64,000 bases of DNA from Dromiciops gliroides (GCF_019393635.1 NC_057867.1:64793492-64857491), one strand, 5' to 3'; counted from the stretch's first letter, positions 21,210 to 32,460 are shown. The notes: generated by a model from the letters alone, not told the origin. Program-made: numbers and translations.

Positions 21210-22150
21210 ATTTTTTTTCATGCTCCCAAAGCTAGAGCTCCAGCCCTGACTTCTCATTCCATTCCCATATTTCCATCTTTTTAGAGACCCTTGGATAATT
21301 CACACTTACCTTATGTTCTTCTCATTCAAAACTATGCTCATCTTTGCATCCAAATTAGTCCCCCTTGCATTTGTTGGTCTTCTTCCCATTTCCTAGACAA
21401 GGAAACTGTCAGGTCACCTTTGGCCCCGTCCTCTCCTTCTCATCCTATATAATCATTCACTGAGTCCTATTGATTCTTCTTTGAAATGTCTGATTTGGCA
21501 TTTCTTCACTTTCACTGGCAACACTCTGGAGACTACTGATACTACAGGCTTAGATTGCTGTAGAAGCCTCCGAGCTTCTCTTCTTTACTGATTGCTGCTG
21601 TAATGTTCTTCTGCCCCCAAAACCCATTGATTTCATCGTGTCATTTGCCTGCAGTGACTCTCTCCCATCTCCTCTCAATCTAGACATCATTATTGGTTCC
21701 TGACATGACAATGGGCACTTCACCTTGCCAGGTTTTTTTTGTTTTGTTTTTAGTGAGGAAATAGGGGTTAAGTGACTTGCCAAGGGTCACACAGCTAGTA
21801 AGTGTTAAGTGTCTGAGGCCGGATTTGAACTCAGGTGCTCCTGACTCCAGGGCCGGTGCTCTATCCACTGCGCCATCTAGCTGCCCCTATCAGGTTTTTA
21901 AAAATACGTCTTAGTAGTTAGTGCCTTTTGTCTTTACATCAACTTCATTTCATCTCTTCCTCTTCCTCCACCTTGAACTTGCCTCCCCAAACATATTGAG
22001 CATACCTTTCTCCATACTCTTTTTGTACTTGTGTATCATATGCAGTGTTGCAATTACCCGTTGCATTGGGGTGCTCCATAATTGGTTTAGTGTGTAAGAT
22101 TTATATCCCAGTCTACATTAGAAGCTTCTCCAAGCAAGTTATTCATATCA
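21210..22150 (+). repeat. possible L2 LINE, sense
   Basis: Pyrimidine-rich text ends in TTAGAAGCTTCTCCAAGC, like the L2 3' UTR, and is interrupted by a SINE. Identity is low. Confidence 0.35.
21740..21887 (-). repeat. tRNA-headed marsupial SINE
   Basis: It is an antisense SINE. The flanks CAGGTTTTTT (21729) and CAGGTTTTTA (21890) suggest the target duplication. Confidence 0.92.
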
Positions 22151-22700
22151 GATCATTGATTTCAAGCTGGAAAGTATCTTAGTGATCATCTACTACAACC
22201 TCATTTTACAAAAGAGGAAACCGAGGCCCAGTGTTTGGTTTCTAAGGTGCCAGGCAGGTGAGAGAACTTTGCTCTTTCCCATTTGTTCTGTGATCATATT
22301 TTGCCCACCACTTATTCTGTCTCACCCTCCCTAACCAACAGTTACAAGAGAGACACAATATTAATCTTAAGACGTGGTCTCTGTCTTCCAGAAGTTTATG
22401 GTCATTTTGGGTAGATGACACAGATACATTTTGGGGAGATACACAGATGAAAGAAATCCATAATGGTACAAAGTGATCTATGTAAGTGCTGAAGTGAAAA
22501 ATAAAGCTAGTAGGATGCAATTTGAAAGAAGAGCAGTATTGGCTGGAGTAGTTGGCTTTGGGAAGTGATGGGATTTGACCTTGGCCATGAAGGATTTGGT
22601 TAGATGGAGAAGAGGCAAAAGGGCATTCTGGGTGTGGAGGATAGAATGACCAGAGGCTGCGAGTATTGTATGCTCAGTCTAGACCTCCTTGGTACCACGG
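22150..22700 (-). repeat. old L2/MIR-like debris
   Basis: TTTTACAAAAGAGGAAACCG and GAAGTTTATGGTCATTTTGG resemble MIR and antisense L2 blocks. Boundaries are unclear. Confidence 0.3.
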
Positions 22701-22963
22701 CTAGGAAGATCCTAAACCACCCAGCTTCTGCTCAGCAGGAGCACTGATGCCATCAAGTCACTGGTAATCATCAAGCTGGCCTGTTCAAGATCCTTTCCCA
22801 GTTGGCCTCTGCTCTTTGCTATCATGTCAAGGAATGCCATCAAGGCCCAAGTTTTTCCAGTGGAATGGAAGCAAATCCTTGCTGCTTTTAGGGAATGAAC
22901 TCAGTCCCATTCAGAAGGAAGTCCATACTGTTCAAGGTTCACTTTTAACACTGTACTCTTCAG

Positions 22964-23119
22964 GGGGCAGCTAGGTGGCGCAGTGGATAGAGCACCGGCC
23001 CTGGAGTCAGGAGTACCTGAGTTCAAATCCGGCCTCAGACACTTAACACTTACTAGCTGTGTGACCCTGGGCGAGTCACTTAATCCCAATTGCCTCACCA
23101 AAACAAAACAAAAAAACCC
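22964..23119 (+). repeat. tRNA-headed marsupial SINE
   Basis: The flanks CACTGTACTCTT (22949-22960) and CACTATACTCTT (23120-23131) form the target duplication. Confidence 0.94.
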
Positions 23120-23139
23120 ACTATACTCTTGGATCATAG

Positions 23140-23940
23140 AATGAACACACTATTCTTATCTGTTCCATGAGTCCTAAATACCAATATGAACAGTTACATT
23201 CCAGCTCTCAGTTTTGTGTGCTTTCAATTCTTTTGTGTTTACAAAATGAGCTACTGATTAGGTAGTATGTACTTAATCTACCTATGTACTTGTCTTGCCA
23301 AAGCATGACTCCTCTTCACTTCATTCCTTCAGGATCTGTGCAGACTTAAGAATGTGAGATAGACACAATCTGTCCCATCCAAGTCACATGGCTTTTCACT
23401 TAACCCATCCTAACCCCACTTCTCCCACTTCACCTGCAGTCCCCACCTTCCTTACGTTGGCACTTTCCTCATCTCAACAGAGAGTGAGGAATAATGGAGA
23501 GGATTTGACATCTCACATGAAGCAACTGGAACGTCATCCTTTTGGTAATAGGGAGCCTTGATCATCCTTGGTCATCCAGCTTTTGTGTAAACGTTTCTGG
23601 TTACGGGTGAAGTCCCTACTTTTATTGTTGGCTCGCTTGTTAGGGAATTCTTACCTAGATTGAGTCAAGATGTGCTTCCTAGTAACTTCCATTCATTGAC
23701 CTGCTTCCACCATCTGGAGCATTCTAGAACAAGTCTACTCCCTCTTCTACATAAAAGCCTTTAAGATAATTAATACTCTCACCTATGACTTTAGGGGGCT
23801 TTTTTCAAGGCTTAACATTCTCGGTTCCTTTAACTGTTTCTGAATATAATATAATCTTTAACCCCGCCCCCCCAATCCTGGTTGTCTCCTCCAGAAACAT
23901 TCTCATCACTTCCCCTATTAAATTGGGGCTTCACAGATTT
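23140..23940. other. intron sequence, nothing recognised
   Basis: There are no coding or repeat signals I can support. Confidence 0.45.
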
Positions 23941-23944
23941 CCAG

Positions 23945-24115
23945 TACACATAAAGAAGACTTTTTCTTTTTTTAAATTTCTTTTAAATTTAGTTTTTTCG
24001 ATTAATGAAAATAAATTTTTTTTCTTCCTCCCACCTCCCTGGACACCCATTAAAAAAAAAAAGCTCTTATAACAGATACACATTGTCCAGCAAAGCCCGT
24101 TCCCCCAGCATCTGT
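23945..24115 (-). repeat. L1 3' end, antisense, another subfamily
   Basis: T-rich start, AATAAATTTTTTTTCTTCC, then CTTATAACAGATACACATTG, like the L1 3' UTR variant in marsupials. Confidence 0.5.
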
Positions 24116-24135
24116 GTCCAGAAAGGTAAGTCTCA

Positions 24136-24285
24136 AGGGCAGCTAGGTGGCACAGTGGATAAAGCACCGGCACTGGATTCATGAGGACCTGAATTCAAAT
24201 CCAGCCTCAAGACACTTGACACTTAATTAGCTGTGTGACCCTGGGCAAGTCACTTAACCCTCATTGCCCTGCAAAAAACCCAAAA
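24136..24285 (+). repeat. tRNA-headed marsupial SINE
   Basis: It is a sense copy with an A-rich tail. The flanks GGTAAGTCTC and TGTAAGTGTC are a diverged target duplication. Confidence 0.9.
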
Positions 24286-24328
24286 ATGTAAGTGTCATTC
24301 TGCACCCTGGGTAAAAGAAGAACTTTCT

Positions 24329-24726
24329 TTTTTTTTTTTAAATTTTTTTTCCCATTACATGTAAAGATAGTTCTCAACTTTTGTTCATACAAGCTTTCCA
24401 ATTTCAGATTTTTCTCCCTCCCCCCTCCCCTAGACAACAGGTAATCTGATATAGGTTTTATACATATATACATACATAGATACATCTATCTATCTATCTA
24501 TCTATATATGTATATTGTATATGTATGTATGTATGTGTATATATATATATAATAACATTAAACATATTTCTGCATTAGTCATGTTATAAGAGAAAAATCA
24601 GAGCAATGAGGAAAAACCTCAAAACAGAAAAACAACAACAACAGCACCAAAAACAAAAGAAATAGTATGGTTCATTCAGCATCTATACGGTTCTTTTTTT
24701 TTTCCCCTGGATTTGGAGATCCTAAG
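24329..24726 (-). repeat. L1 3' UTR, antisense, 5'-truncated
   Basis: The 12-base target duplication GAAGAACTTTCT is at 24317-24328 and 24727-24738. The interior is the L1 3' UTR, with a TATC/GTAT microsatellite at 24476-24550, ending at the GGATTTGGAGATCC block that begins the coding part in the 2777 copy. Confidence 0.88.
24476..24550. repeat. (TATC)n/(GTAT)n/(TA)n microsatellite
   Basis: Short tandem units expanded within the L1 3' UTR. The L1 at 2777 has an ATATCT/TATA tract at the same place (2925-2995). Confidence 0.9.
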
Positions 24727-24777
24727 GAAGAACTTTCTAATAGAGGTAGACAACAGCAAAGTGAGTTGCCTTTTCAT

Positions 24778-24948
24778 TTTATTTATTTATTTGTTTGTTT
24801 ATTTATTTATTTAGCAGGGCAGTGAGGGTTAAGTGACTTGCCCAGGGTGACACAGCTAGTAAGTGTCAAGTGTCTGAGGCCGGATTTGAACTCAGGTCTT
24901 CCTGAATTCAGGGCCGTTGTTTTATCCACTGCACCACCTAGCTGCCCC
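24778..24948 (-). repeat. tRNA-headed marsupial SINE
   Basis: It is an antisense SINE with a (TTTA)n tail at 24778-24813. Confidence 0.92.
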
Positions 24949-25265
24949 TGAGCTGTTTTTTCAGTGAGTGACTTTCTCATCACTGAATATACCAAACACA
25001 GGCAAATCATGATCAGTGGTCCAGGGAACAGATGACAGAACATACTTCTTCCCTCCTCTTTGTAGAGAAGTTGGGAACTAATGCTATGAAGAATGCTGCG
25101 TATGATGAAATGTACAATTGCCTTGACCGTTGGTTTTGCTCACATGGTTTTCCTTATTACAAAGAAGGGTTCTATAAGCGAGGAGCAGTAACATCAGAAA
25201 ATGACTGATAGAAAAACAAAAGACACCAATAAAACTTTGAAAAATATTGTTAAAACGTTAAATAC

Positions 25266-25416
25266 GGGGCAGCTAGGTGGCGCAGTGGATAGAGCACCGG
25301 CCCTGGATTCAGGAGGACCTGAGTTCAAATCCGACCTCAGACACTTAACACTTACTAAGCTGTGTGACCCTGGGCAAGTCACTTAATCCCAAGTGCCTCA
25401 CCAAAAAAAAAAATTT
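25266..25416 (+). repeat. tRNA-headed marsupial SINE
   Basis: The flanks AAAACGTTAAATAC (25252) and AAAACATTAAATAC (25417) differ by one base. Confidence 0.94.
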
Positions 25417-25434
25417 AAAACATTAAATACTGGC

Positions 25435-26110
25435 CTCCCAAATTTTATGCAGTACTTTAGGTTTGATGTGAAAAGCACATGATGAAACAGAAGAGTTTAT
25501 TCCCATGATCTTGATCTGGACAGCATGTTAATATGTGTTAAGGTACCCTGAGATTTCATCCTCCTACCCAGATCATTTTAGGGTGCCTCTGTTCCAAGCA
25601 GGTGACAATTGAGTCTAATAGAGCATAAAGTCTAGCGGTTCCTGCCAAGCAGAAGAGTTTCAGCAGCAGGTCTCCCGGCTCAGCAGCAGACTGTCTCTTA
25701 TCTTGAGGACCAGTCAAGCGAAATTTAGAGAGGCCAGTCACCAGGTTGACTGCAGGGGGTTGAATTTTTAGGCCACAGTTACTCCCAAAGATAGTTTGTC
25801 TTCTTGAAGGAAGGGAGTTGGGAGCTACATTGGTAAAGGGATCATGCTAGTGAAACCACAGAGCCTGGAAGTATTGAAAGAGTTAGCTTTTTTAGCCACA
25901 TGACATGGTTGATGCCTGTTGGACTCAATTAACTAACACAAGCCAGGCCTCCCTCATCATTGAGAAACTGATATTTTTTCTAAACAGATTCTCAAACAAA
26001 AATTGTTACTCGCCATTAAGACCAAGAATTTTGGTTTTGTGTAGAATATAAAAACTGTGTATTGCTGTGTAATATTACTAGCTAAGTTTTATAGATTTTT
26101 CCATTTGTCT
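25435..26110. other. intron sequence, nothing recognised
   Basis: No repeat or coding signal. The stretch from 24950 to 25250 is equally blank. Confidence 0.45.
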
Positions 26111-26127
26111 ATAAAAGTTTATGAAAG

Positions 26128-26273
26128 GGGCGGCTAGGTGGCGCAGTGGATAGAGCACTGGCCCTGGATTCAGGAGTACCTGAGTTCAAATCCGGCCTCA
26201 GACACTTGATACTTACTAGCTGTGTGACCCTGGGCAAGTCACTTAACCCCCATTGCCCCGCCCCCCCCAAAAA
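26128..26273 (+). repeat. tRNA-headed marsupial SINE
   Basis: The 15-base target duplication AAAAGTTTATGAAAG is at 26113-26127 and 26274-26288. Confidence 0.95.
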
Positions 26274-26289
26274 AAAAGTTTATGAAAGT

Positions 26290-26640
26290 TAATGCTGTCA
26301 TACCCCTAGTGGTACTTTAATGATTAAATGCAAACATTCCTATACCAAGTTTGTAACCTATAGGTCTAAGGAGCACTAGCAGCATTTGACTGTAACTGTT
26401 TGCTAGTTAATAACTTCTTGGCCTAACCCTAGCCAAAGATGACAACAGAACAATATAATTTACACTGTGATTTATCTTTTTGCTGAGGGGGAAAAATGTA
26501 AAATGTTCTGAAAATTCACTGCTGCCTTTGTGGAAAGCGTTTCAGCAAAGGTTCTTGTAGAGAGGGAGTAGGGAATTTCAAAAGAAAAAATTAAGTATGA
26601 GAAACTGATTTTTTTCAACCTAAATATAGGTGTTTGTTAA
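26290..26640. other. intron sequence with a possible zinc-finger relic
   Basis: No repeat is recognised. See the separate entry at 26511-26560. Confidence 0.4.
26511..26560 (+). pseudogene. possible half zinc-finger relic
   Basis: The frame KIHCCLCGKRFSKGSC shows C-x2-C-GK-x-F-S, the front half of a C2H2 finger, without the helix histidines. It may be debris of an old finger exon, or chance. Confidence 0.25.
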
Positions 26641-26649
26641 TGATAATGA

Positions 26650-26875
26650 TGATAATCGTTTACAGTGCTTTATCATTTAGTGTTTTCATATATATTCCCA
26701 TTTAAACTTCATAACAACCCTATGCATTAGGTAGTGAAAATATTATTTTCCACCCATTTTGCATATGAAGAAACCAACACTTAGTTTAAGGCACTTGTCA
26801 GCTCATAAGTGGTGGAGCTGAGACTCAAACCCAGTCTTCTTTCTACCATCCCATGCTACTCCGTGGCTTTACATT
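26650..26875 (-). repeat. MIR-class repeat
   Basis: Antisense order: TTTAGTGTTTTCATATATAT, CATAACAACCCTATGCATTAG, CATATGAAGAAACCAAC, GGTGGAGCTGAGACTCAAAC. Confidence 0.7.
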
Positions 26876-26879
26876 TGTC

Positions 26880-27255
26880 TGTTAAATTTCATTTTGTTGG
26901 GTTTCGCTTAGCATGCCAGCCCATCAAGATTACTCTGGATTTTGTTTCTGATATTTTATTAGCTAGAGAGGCAGTATGACAAAGTGGCTGGAGAGAAGGC
27001 TGGCCTGGGAAGACCCAGGTTCAAGTGCTGCCTTAAACTCTCACTGCCCTGGCCAGTTCTCTATGCCCAATGATGGAACTTACCCATATGGATGAAATTA
27101 CCCCCAAAAAATGTATCAGCTATTCTCAGATTTTTGTGGTCAAAGATTTAATAAGCATACTTTCTCTATTTTTTCCAAGTTTATAGAAAAACATCTTGAA
27201 CAGTATGGGACTAAGGACAGAGCCTTCTAACTTGATAGTGATCCATTAGTCTTTT
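26880..27255. other. intron sequence, nothing recognised
   Basis: No supportable feature. Confidence 0.45.
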
Positions 27256-27272
27256 AAGAGATTAATCATTCT

Positions 27273-27451
27273 TTTTTTTTTTTTTTTTTTTTTTTTAGTG
27301 AGGCAATTGGGGTTAAGTGACTTGCCCAGGGTCACACAGCTAGTAAGTGTTAAGTGTCTGAGGCTGGATTTGAACTCAGGTACTCCTGAATCCAGGGCCA
27401 GTGCTCTATCCACTGTGCCACCTAGCTGCCCCTGTGCCACCTAGCTGCCCC
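27273..27451 (-). repeat. tRNA-headed marsupial SINE with duplicated head end
   Basis: It is an antisense SINE. The last 19 bases, TGTGCCACCTAGCTGCCCC, occur twice in tandem, at 27414-27432 and 27433-27451. The flanks AGATTAATCATTCTT are the target duplication. Confidence 0.94.
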
Positions 27452-27459
27452 AAGATTAA

Positions 27460-28330
27460 TCATTCTTAAAATAATTGGTACTAGTCATAACATCTCTGAA
27501 GCAGAAGTTCTTCATCTGGAAAAGAAAGATAATAAGGTCTGTCTGTCCTCTCAAAGATAATAAGGTCTACCTGTCCTCTCCCACGGCATTTCTGTGAGGA
27601 TCAAATGAAGTAATATATGTGGAAGTATTAGCATTAGATGATGACAGTGCTGTGGTATGGTATTCTCTTCTACCATTTGAGAGTCTAGCACACTGCCATT
27701 ATTCAGCCCATATTCTACCAGCTTATCCGTATGAATAAAGGCCTACCAGTACCTCAGTGTAGCTTTGGGAGTGACCTTGTGTTGTAAAAAGGCAAGGCCA
27801 GTAGACCAGAGGCAGGGCCCTGGGGGGTCAGAGGTCCAGCCTAGCTAGATGGAGGGAGGCTCCCCAGCAGGCTGTAGACACAACGATGACTTTTCAGCAA
27901 TAGCAAAACCCTCAAAGACTATGATTAGAGATCCTTTAGCAGTCCAGAACAGTATCATCCGAGACCTTGAGTGTAACCACAATAGGTTTGGGACATACCT
28001 AAAATATCTTCTGTAGTACCTGACACTTGTATCTGTCTTACTCTCAAGTATTTGTTGAATGTTTACAGTATTCTCCCAATCTAACAACACTTTCAAAAAA
28101 AAGAAACAAAGAAAGGAAAGAGAGAAAGGTGTGAGATCAGTTTGTTGGGGACTTAAATTTATCAGTTTATCACCCTTTTCTTCTTTTTTGAAAACCAGGC
28201 TATTTCCCTAAGTCCAGGTTTCTGGTCTATCCCCCCCCCCCACCCCCATTATCCATGCTTTTGCCAAGCCTCTTGGATCATATCTGTAGGTATCATGAGC
28301 ACCCTAGAATACAACTCATCCAGGCCTGGA
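27460..28330. other. intron sequence, nothing recognised
   Basis: A small tandem duplication (AAGATAATAAGGTCT twice, near 27524 and 27555) and a C-rich tract near 28230 are the only structure seen. Confidence 0.45.
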
Positions 28331-28343
28331 GATGAGTTCTTTT

Positions 28344-28494
28344 TCTTTTTCTTTTTTTGGTGAGGCAGTTGGGGTTAAGTGACTTGCCCAAGGTCACACA
28401 ACAAGTAATTGTTAAGTGTCTGAGGTCAGATTTGAACTCAGGTCCTCCTGAATCCAGGGCTGGTGCTCTATCCACTGTACCACCTAACTGCCCC
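28344..28494 (-). repeat. tRNA-headed marsupial SINE
   Basis: The flanks ATGAGTTCTTTT at 28332 and 28496 are the target duplication. Confidence 0.93.
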
Positions 28495-28711
28495 TATGAG
28501 TTCTTTTAAAGCAACTACAACTCTGCCTGCCTTAATCTCTATATTTTGTGCTACAATTTCTTATTTATTCTGTTAGATCTTTTCTAACCTGGAGACCATT
28601 TTCTTTCCTGGCGCAGCCATGGGATTCATTGCTGTCTCTATCATCCTTATTATTAATTATAATGCCCATCTTTGTTAGCAAGTCTTGGCTTATTCTGCTC
28701 TTCAGCCTTCC

Positions 28712-29140
28712 TAGGTATCACAGCGGATAGAGTGCCAGGCCAGGAGTTGGGAAGACCTGAGTTCCTGCTTTGGACACTTATTAGCTGTGTGATCTTGGGC
28801 AAGTCACTTAAACCTCTGTTTGCTTCAGTTTCCTCCTCTGTAAAATAGGGATCGTAATAGGGTCTAACTCCCAAGGTTGTTGTGAGGATCAAATAAGATG
28901 ATATTTGTGGGGCAGCTAGGTGGTGCAGTAGATAAAGCACTGGACCTGAATTCAGGAGGACCTGAATTCAAATCTGGCCTCAGACACTTGACACTTACTA
29001 GCTGTGTGGCCCTGGGCAAGTCACTGAACCTTCATTGCCCCACAAAAAAACAAAACAAAACAAAAAATGAGATATTTGTGAAGCGTTTGGCACACAATGC
29101 CTGACACATAGTAGGTGCTACAGAAATGTTAGTTGTTATA
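28712..29140 (+). repeat. MIR-class repeat, split by a SINE
   Basis: Head near 28712, GGGCAAGTCACTTAAACCTC, CAGTTTCCTCCTCTGTAAAA, then after the SINE GACACATAGTAGGTGCTACA. The two halves read as one element once the SINE is set aside. Confidence 0.8.
28909..29067 (+). repeat. tRNA-headed marsupial SINE inside MIR
   Basis: The flanks GATGATATTTGTG (28897) and TGAGATATTTGTG (29068) are the target duplication. Confidence 0.94.
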
Positions 29141-29174
29141 ATTATTGTTATTCCTGATACTATTCTCACAGGTG

Positions 29175-29350
29175 CATGTTCTCTTTCAGTCAGTCAACAA
29201 GCGTTTCTCAAGCTCCTGCTATATGTGCCAGGCTCTGTGTTGGGTGCCAAGGATACAGGGACCCAAATCCTCTGACCTGCTCTCTTATCTCAAGCTCATG
29301 TTCAGTGCCTCAGTAAACAACTGTAATAGCAGTTGGGGGATCAGGAATTT
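29175..29350 (-). repeat. L2 3' end, antisense
   Basis: TCAGTCAACAAGCGTTTCTC, then ATGTGCCAGGCTCTGTG and CCAAGGATACAGGG, is the antisense L2 terminus. It probably continues at 29530. Confidence 0.65.
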
Positions 29351-29371
29351 AGTCTTAAGAAGTTCTGAACT

Positions 29372-29521
29372 GGGGCAGCTGGTGGCACAGTGGATAAAGC
29401 ACCGGCCCTGGATTCAGGAGTACCTGAGTTCAAATCCGGCCTCAGACACTTGACACTTACTAGTTATGTGACCCTGGGCAAGTCACTCAACCCCCATTGC
29501 CCTGCAAAAAAAAAAAAAAAA
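29372..29521 (+). repeat. tRNA-headed marsupial SINE inside L2
   Basis: The target duplication AAGTTCTGAACT lies at 29360-29371 and from 29522. Confidence 0.94.
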
Positions 29522-29529
29522 AAGTTCTG

Positions 29530-30165
29530 AACTAAGGTGCTAATGGTGTGCATGGTGAGCAGGAGATGAAGACACTGGGGAGATGGAAGGGACAAGATGT
29601 GGCAATGAGTGGCTGTATGGGAGGTTAAGGGATCATCTGTGTAGAGATGGTCATTAAACTTGGGAGTCGATGAGGTCACCTAGGTGGCAGCTAAGTGATA
29701 CTGCAATGGATAGAGCATGGGGCCTGGAATCAGGAACACCTGAGTTCAAATTCCCACACTTACTAGTTCTATGATCCTGGGCAAGGTCTGCCTCACTTTA
29801 CTCAACAAGAAAATGAGGATGAGTGAGGAGCATTTAGCATGTACTTGTTCCTTCACCCGTCCCCTGTCAAAGGAGAGAATGTAGAAAGAAGAGAACCCAG
29901 GACAGAGCTTTAGGATACACTCACATTTAGGGACGGGAGAATGATGTAAGCGGCTCCAAGACAACTGCCCCCTCAGGGATCTGTCCTGTTGGATGGATTT
30001 GATAGAGTGACCTCCCCCTCTTGTATCGTTGAGGTGGGGGGATAGGGAACAAGAGCAGGTACAGCGAGTATAGGATGAGAGTGTAGGATGCCATGTCATG
30101 GGGGGGGGGGGGAACGGGCTAGATGAAAGGAGTGTGAGCGAAGAGCTCACGTCCTTGGGAGCTCA
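29530..30165 (-). repeat. L2 LINE, antisense
   Basis: GAAAGAAGAGAACCCAGGAC and ACAGAGCTTTAGGATACACT match the antisense of the L2 ORF2 block around the conserved PQGSVLGP motif. A diverged SINE and a poly-G tract (30100-30113) interrupt it. Confidence 0.55.
29683..29805 (+). repeat. old diverged tRNA-headed SINE
   Basis: GCAATGGATAGAGCATGGGG, then CACCTGAGTTCAAATTCCCA and GATCCTGGGCAAGG, carry the head boxes at low identity. Confidence 0.7.
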
Positions 30166-30169
30166 GTAG

Positions 30170-30525
30170 TCCCTTTAGCTGCATTTCCCACCCCCCCACC
30201 CCATTCATCGGCTTTCAGTCAATTTCATGTCATTAACAAGGACTGCCTCCTTGATTCTTCCGCCTTTAAGGGCTAAAGTTGTCAGCAAGGTGAGACTTTG
30301 AGATGACTATTTTTTGCAAAATGAGACTCCCAGCAGAAATGAAATTCTCCATGCCTGTTACTTGCCTCTGTGCCAGGTTATTTTAGTTGCAGTGGTGGTT
30401 AGGGTGTTGTTTGTTCTGTTGTTATTTTGAGGGAAGAGGTGCTGATCTCTTGATTTCATCCATCTAGGAACTTCCCAGTGTAGAAATTCCCTCCTCTAAT
30501 ATAGATCATCAGCTCCTTTTAATTT
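30170..30525. other. intron sequence, nothing recognised
   Basis: No supportable feature. Confidence 0.45.
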
Positions 30526-30529
30526 ACAG

Positions 30530-30665
30530 TCTTAGAGAGTTGCCTGGGGTCTCAAGAAGTTAAGTGTCTTGCATACGGTCACATAGCTGGCATTGTTTCA
30601 GAAACAGAACTCAAATCTTGGTCTTTCAGGTACCAAGGTTGGGCCACTATCCATTGTCATTTTGT
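30530..30665 (-). repeat. MIR-like relic
   Basis: GTCTCAAGAAGTTAAGTGTC, then GGTCACATAGCTGGC and AACAGAACTCAAATC, is in antisense order. Confidence 0.5.
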
Positions 30666-30775
30666 CTTTGGAAGCCAGTTTTATAATCTACATAAGGAAA
30701 ATCTCATCTGTATCCTTCCTCTGAACATAAATAATAATATGAAGTCTGTTTCTCTGCAAATATTTTTGGTTTGGT

Positions 30776-30909
30776 TTGGTTTTTGAGGCAACCAGGGTTA
30801 AGTGACTTGCCCAGAGTCAAACAGCTAGTAAGTATCTGAGATCAGATTTGAACTCAGGTCCTCCTGACTAGTGCTGGTGCTCTATCCACTGAACTACCTG
30901 GCCACCCCC
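30776..30909 (-). repeat. tRNA-headed marsupial SINE, diverged
   Basis: It is an antisense SINE whose head complement ends CTACCTGGCCACCCCC. Confidence 0.85.
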
Positions 30910-30924
30910 TTTTTTGTTTGTCTG

Positions 30925-32100
30925 TTTTTGGTTTCCTTAATTTCTTAGTATGATAGTATTCTATGACATTCATATATCATAACTTGCTCAGCCATTCCCC
31001 AATTGATGGGCATCTCTTAGTTTATAATTCTTTGTCCCCACAAAAAGAGCTACTGTAAACATTGTTTGACAAATGGGTACTTTTCCTTTTTCTTTTGGAT
31101 ATAGACTTAGTAATGGTATTCCTAGGTAAAAGGGTATGAACAGTTCTAATAACGTTTGGGGCATAGTTCCAAATTGCTTTTCAGAATGACTAGACCAATT
31201 CATGGCACCACCAATAGTAATGTAATTCTCGTGTTTGCCCACAATCCCTCTAGTAGGTCATTGTTCTTTTTTGTCAACTTTGCCCATCTGATGGATGTGA
31301 GGTGGTACCCCAGAGTTGTTTTGATTTTCATTTCTCTTCATTATTAGTGATTAGGAACAAAGGTACAGTGCACCATAAACCAGATATAAATGTAATTGGG
31401 AATTTCTTTTTAAATACAAATACATTACAACAGAGATAATGTTATGGTATGATTTTTCTAAGTCAACATGCAGCTCAAAGGTCTCTGTTTCTATTTGAGT
31501 TTGACACCCCTGAGTGAGAACCTGGATTCCTTCCTCTGAAAACTTCCTGTTTGAATCCTTTGACCCCTTACCAATTAGGGAATGGCTGTTCTTACAAATT
31601 TGAATCTGTTCCCGGTATATCTTAGAAATGAGATCTTTGTCAGAGAAACTTCTTGCAAAGATTTCTTTCCCCCAGTTTCCCGCTTCTCTTCTGATTTTAG
31701 CTGTACTGATTTTGTTTGTGTAAAAACTTTTTAATGTTCTATAATTTAAATTGTCCATTTTACCTTCTGCGATCCTTTCTATCCTTTGTGTGGACATGAA
31801 CTCTTCCTTGTCCATAGATCTGATAGGTAATTTCTTCCTGGATCTTCTAATTTATTTACGCTAGCATTCTTTATGTCTTAAGTCACATATCCATTTGGAG
31901 CTTATCTTGGTATAGCTCAGCTGAGATGTTGTTCTATACCTGCCTAGTTTCTATTACACTGCTTTCCATGGTCCAAAAGTGTTCTTACCACAGTAGCTAG
32001 TATCTTTGGGTTTATCAAACACCAGGCTATTGTGTTTGTTTATTTCTGTAGGTTGGGGACCTAATCTGTTCCACTGATTGACCTATTTCTCTATGTCATA
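30925..32100 (-). repeat. L1 ORF2 region, antisense, split by a DNA transposon
   Basis: The minus strand reads QLGNG, KNYKLRDA, NYITIGGAMNW and similar pieces of the L1 ORF2 tail at 30988-31347. Further upstream, ORF2 segments at 31351-31815 include FYTNKISTAKIRREAGNWGK. A 160-base hAT-like copy is inserted at about 31355-31515. It is old and broken. Confidence 0.8.
31355..31515 (-). mobile_element. hAT-like non-autonomous DNA transposon, partial
   Basis: One terminus, TTTGACACCCCTG (31501-31513), and interior blocks complementary to those of the copy at 12983-13345 (TTGACTTAGAAAAA, CCAATTACATTTATATCTGG) identify the same family. The other terminus is missing. Confidence 0.6.
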
Positions 32101-32143
32101 CTTCCCATTCTGACTTTCTGCTTTAAAGTTTGCAAAGTGTTTT

Positions 32144-32291
32144 TTTGTTTGTTTGTTTGTTTTTGGTGGAGCAATGAGGGTTAAATGATTTGCCCAGGGT
32201 CACACAGCTAGTAAGTGTCAAGTGTCTGAGGCCAGATTTGAACCCAGGTACTCCTGAATCCAGGGCCAGTGTTTTATCCACTGCTCCACCT
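32144..32291 (-). repeat. tRNA-headed marsupial SINE inside MIR
   Basis: The flanks TGCAAAGTGTTTT (32131) and AGCAAAGTGTTTT (32292) are the target duplication. The outermost head bases are missing. Confidence 0.93.
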
Positions 32292-32304
32292 AGCAAAGTG
32301 TTTT

Positions 32305-32460
32305 AAATGGATTCTCATTTAAGCCTCACAGAAAGCCTTTGTGTGCTAGAAATATTATCCCCATTTTGCAGATTAGAAAACTGAGACCAAGAGGTTAAAC
32401 AACTTCTCCAAAGTCACACAGCTAGTGAGTGGCAGAGGCAGAACTGGAGCCTCGCCTTTT
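32305..32460 (-). repeat. MIR-class repeat
   Basis: GGATTCTCATTTAAGCCTCA, CCATTTTGCAGATTAGAAAA, GTCACACAGCTAGTGAGTGG. The element starts before the SINE, near 32115. Confidence 0.8.
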
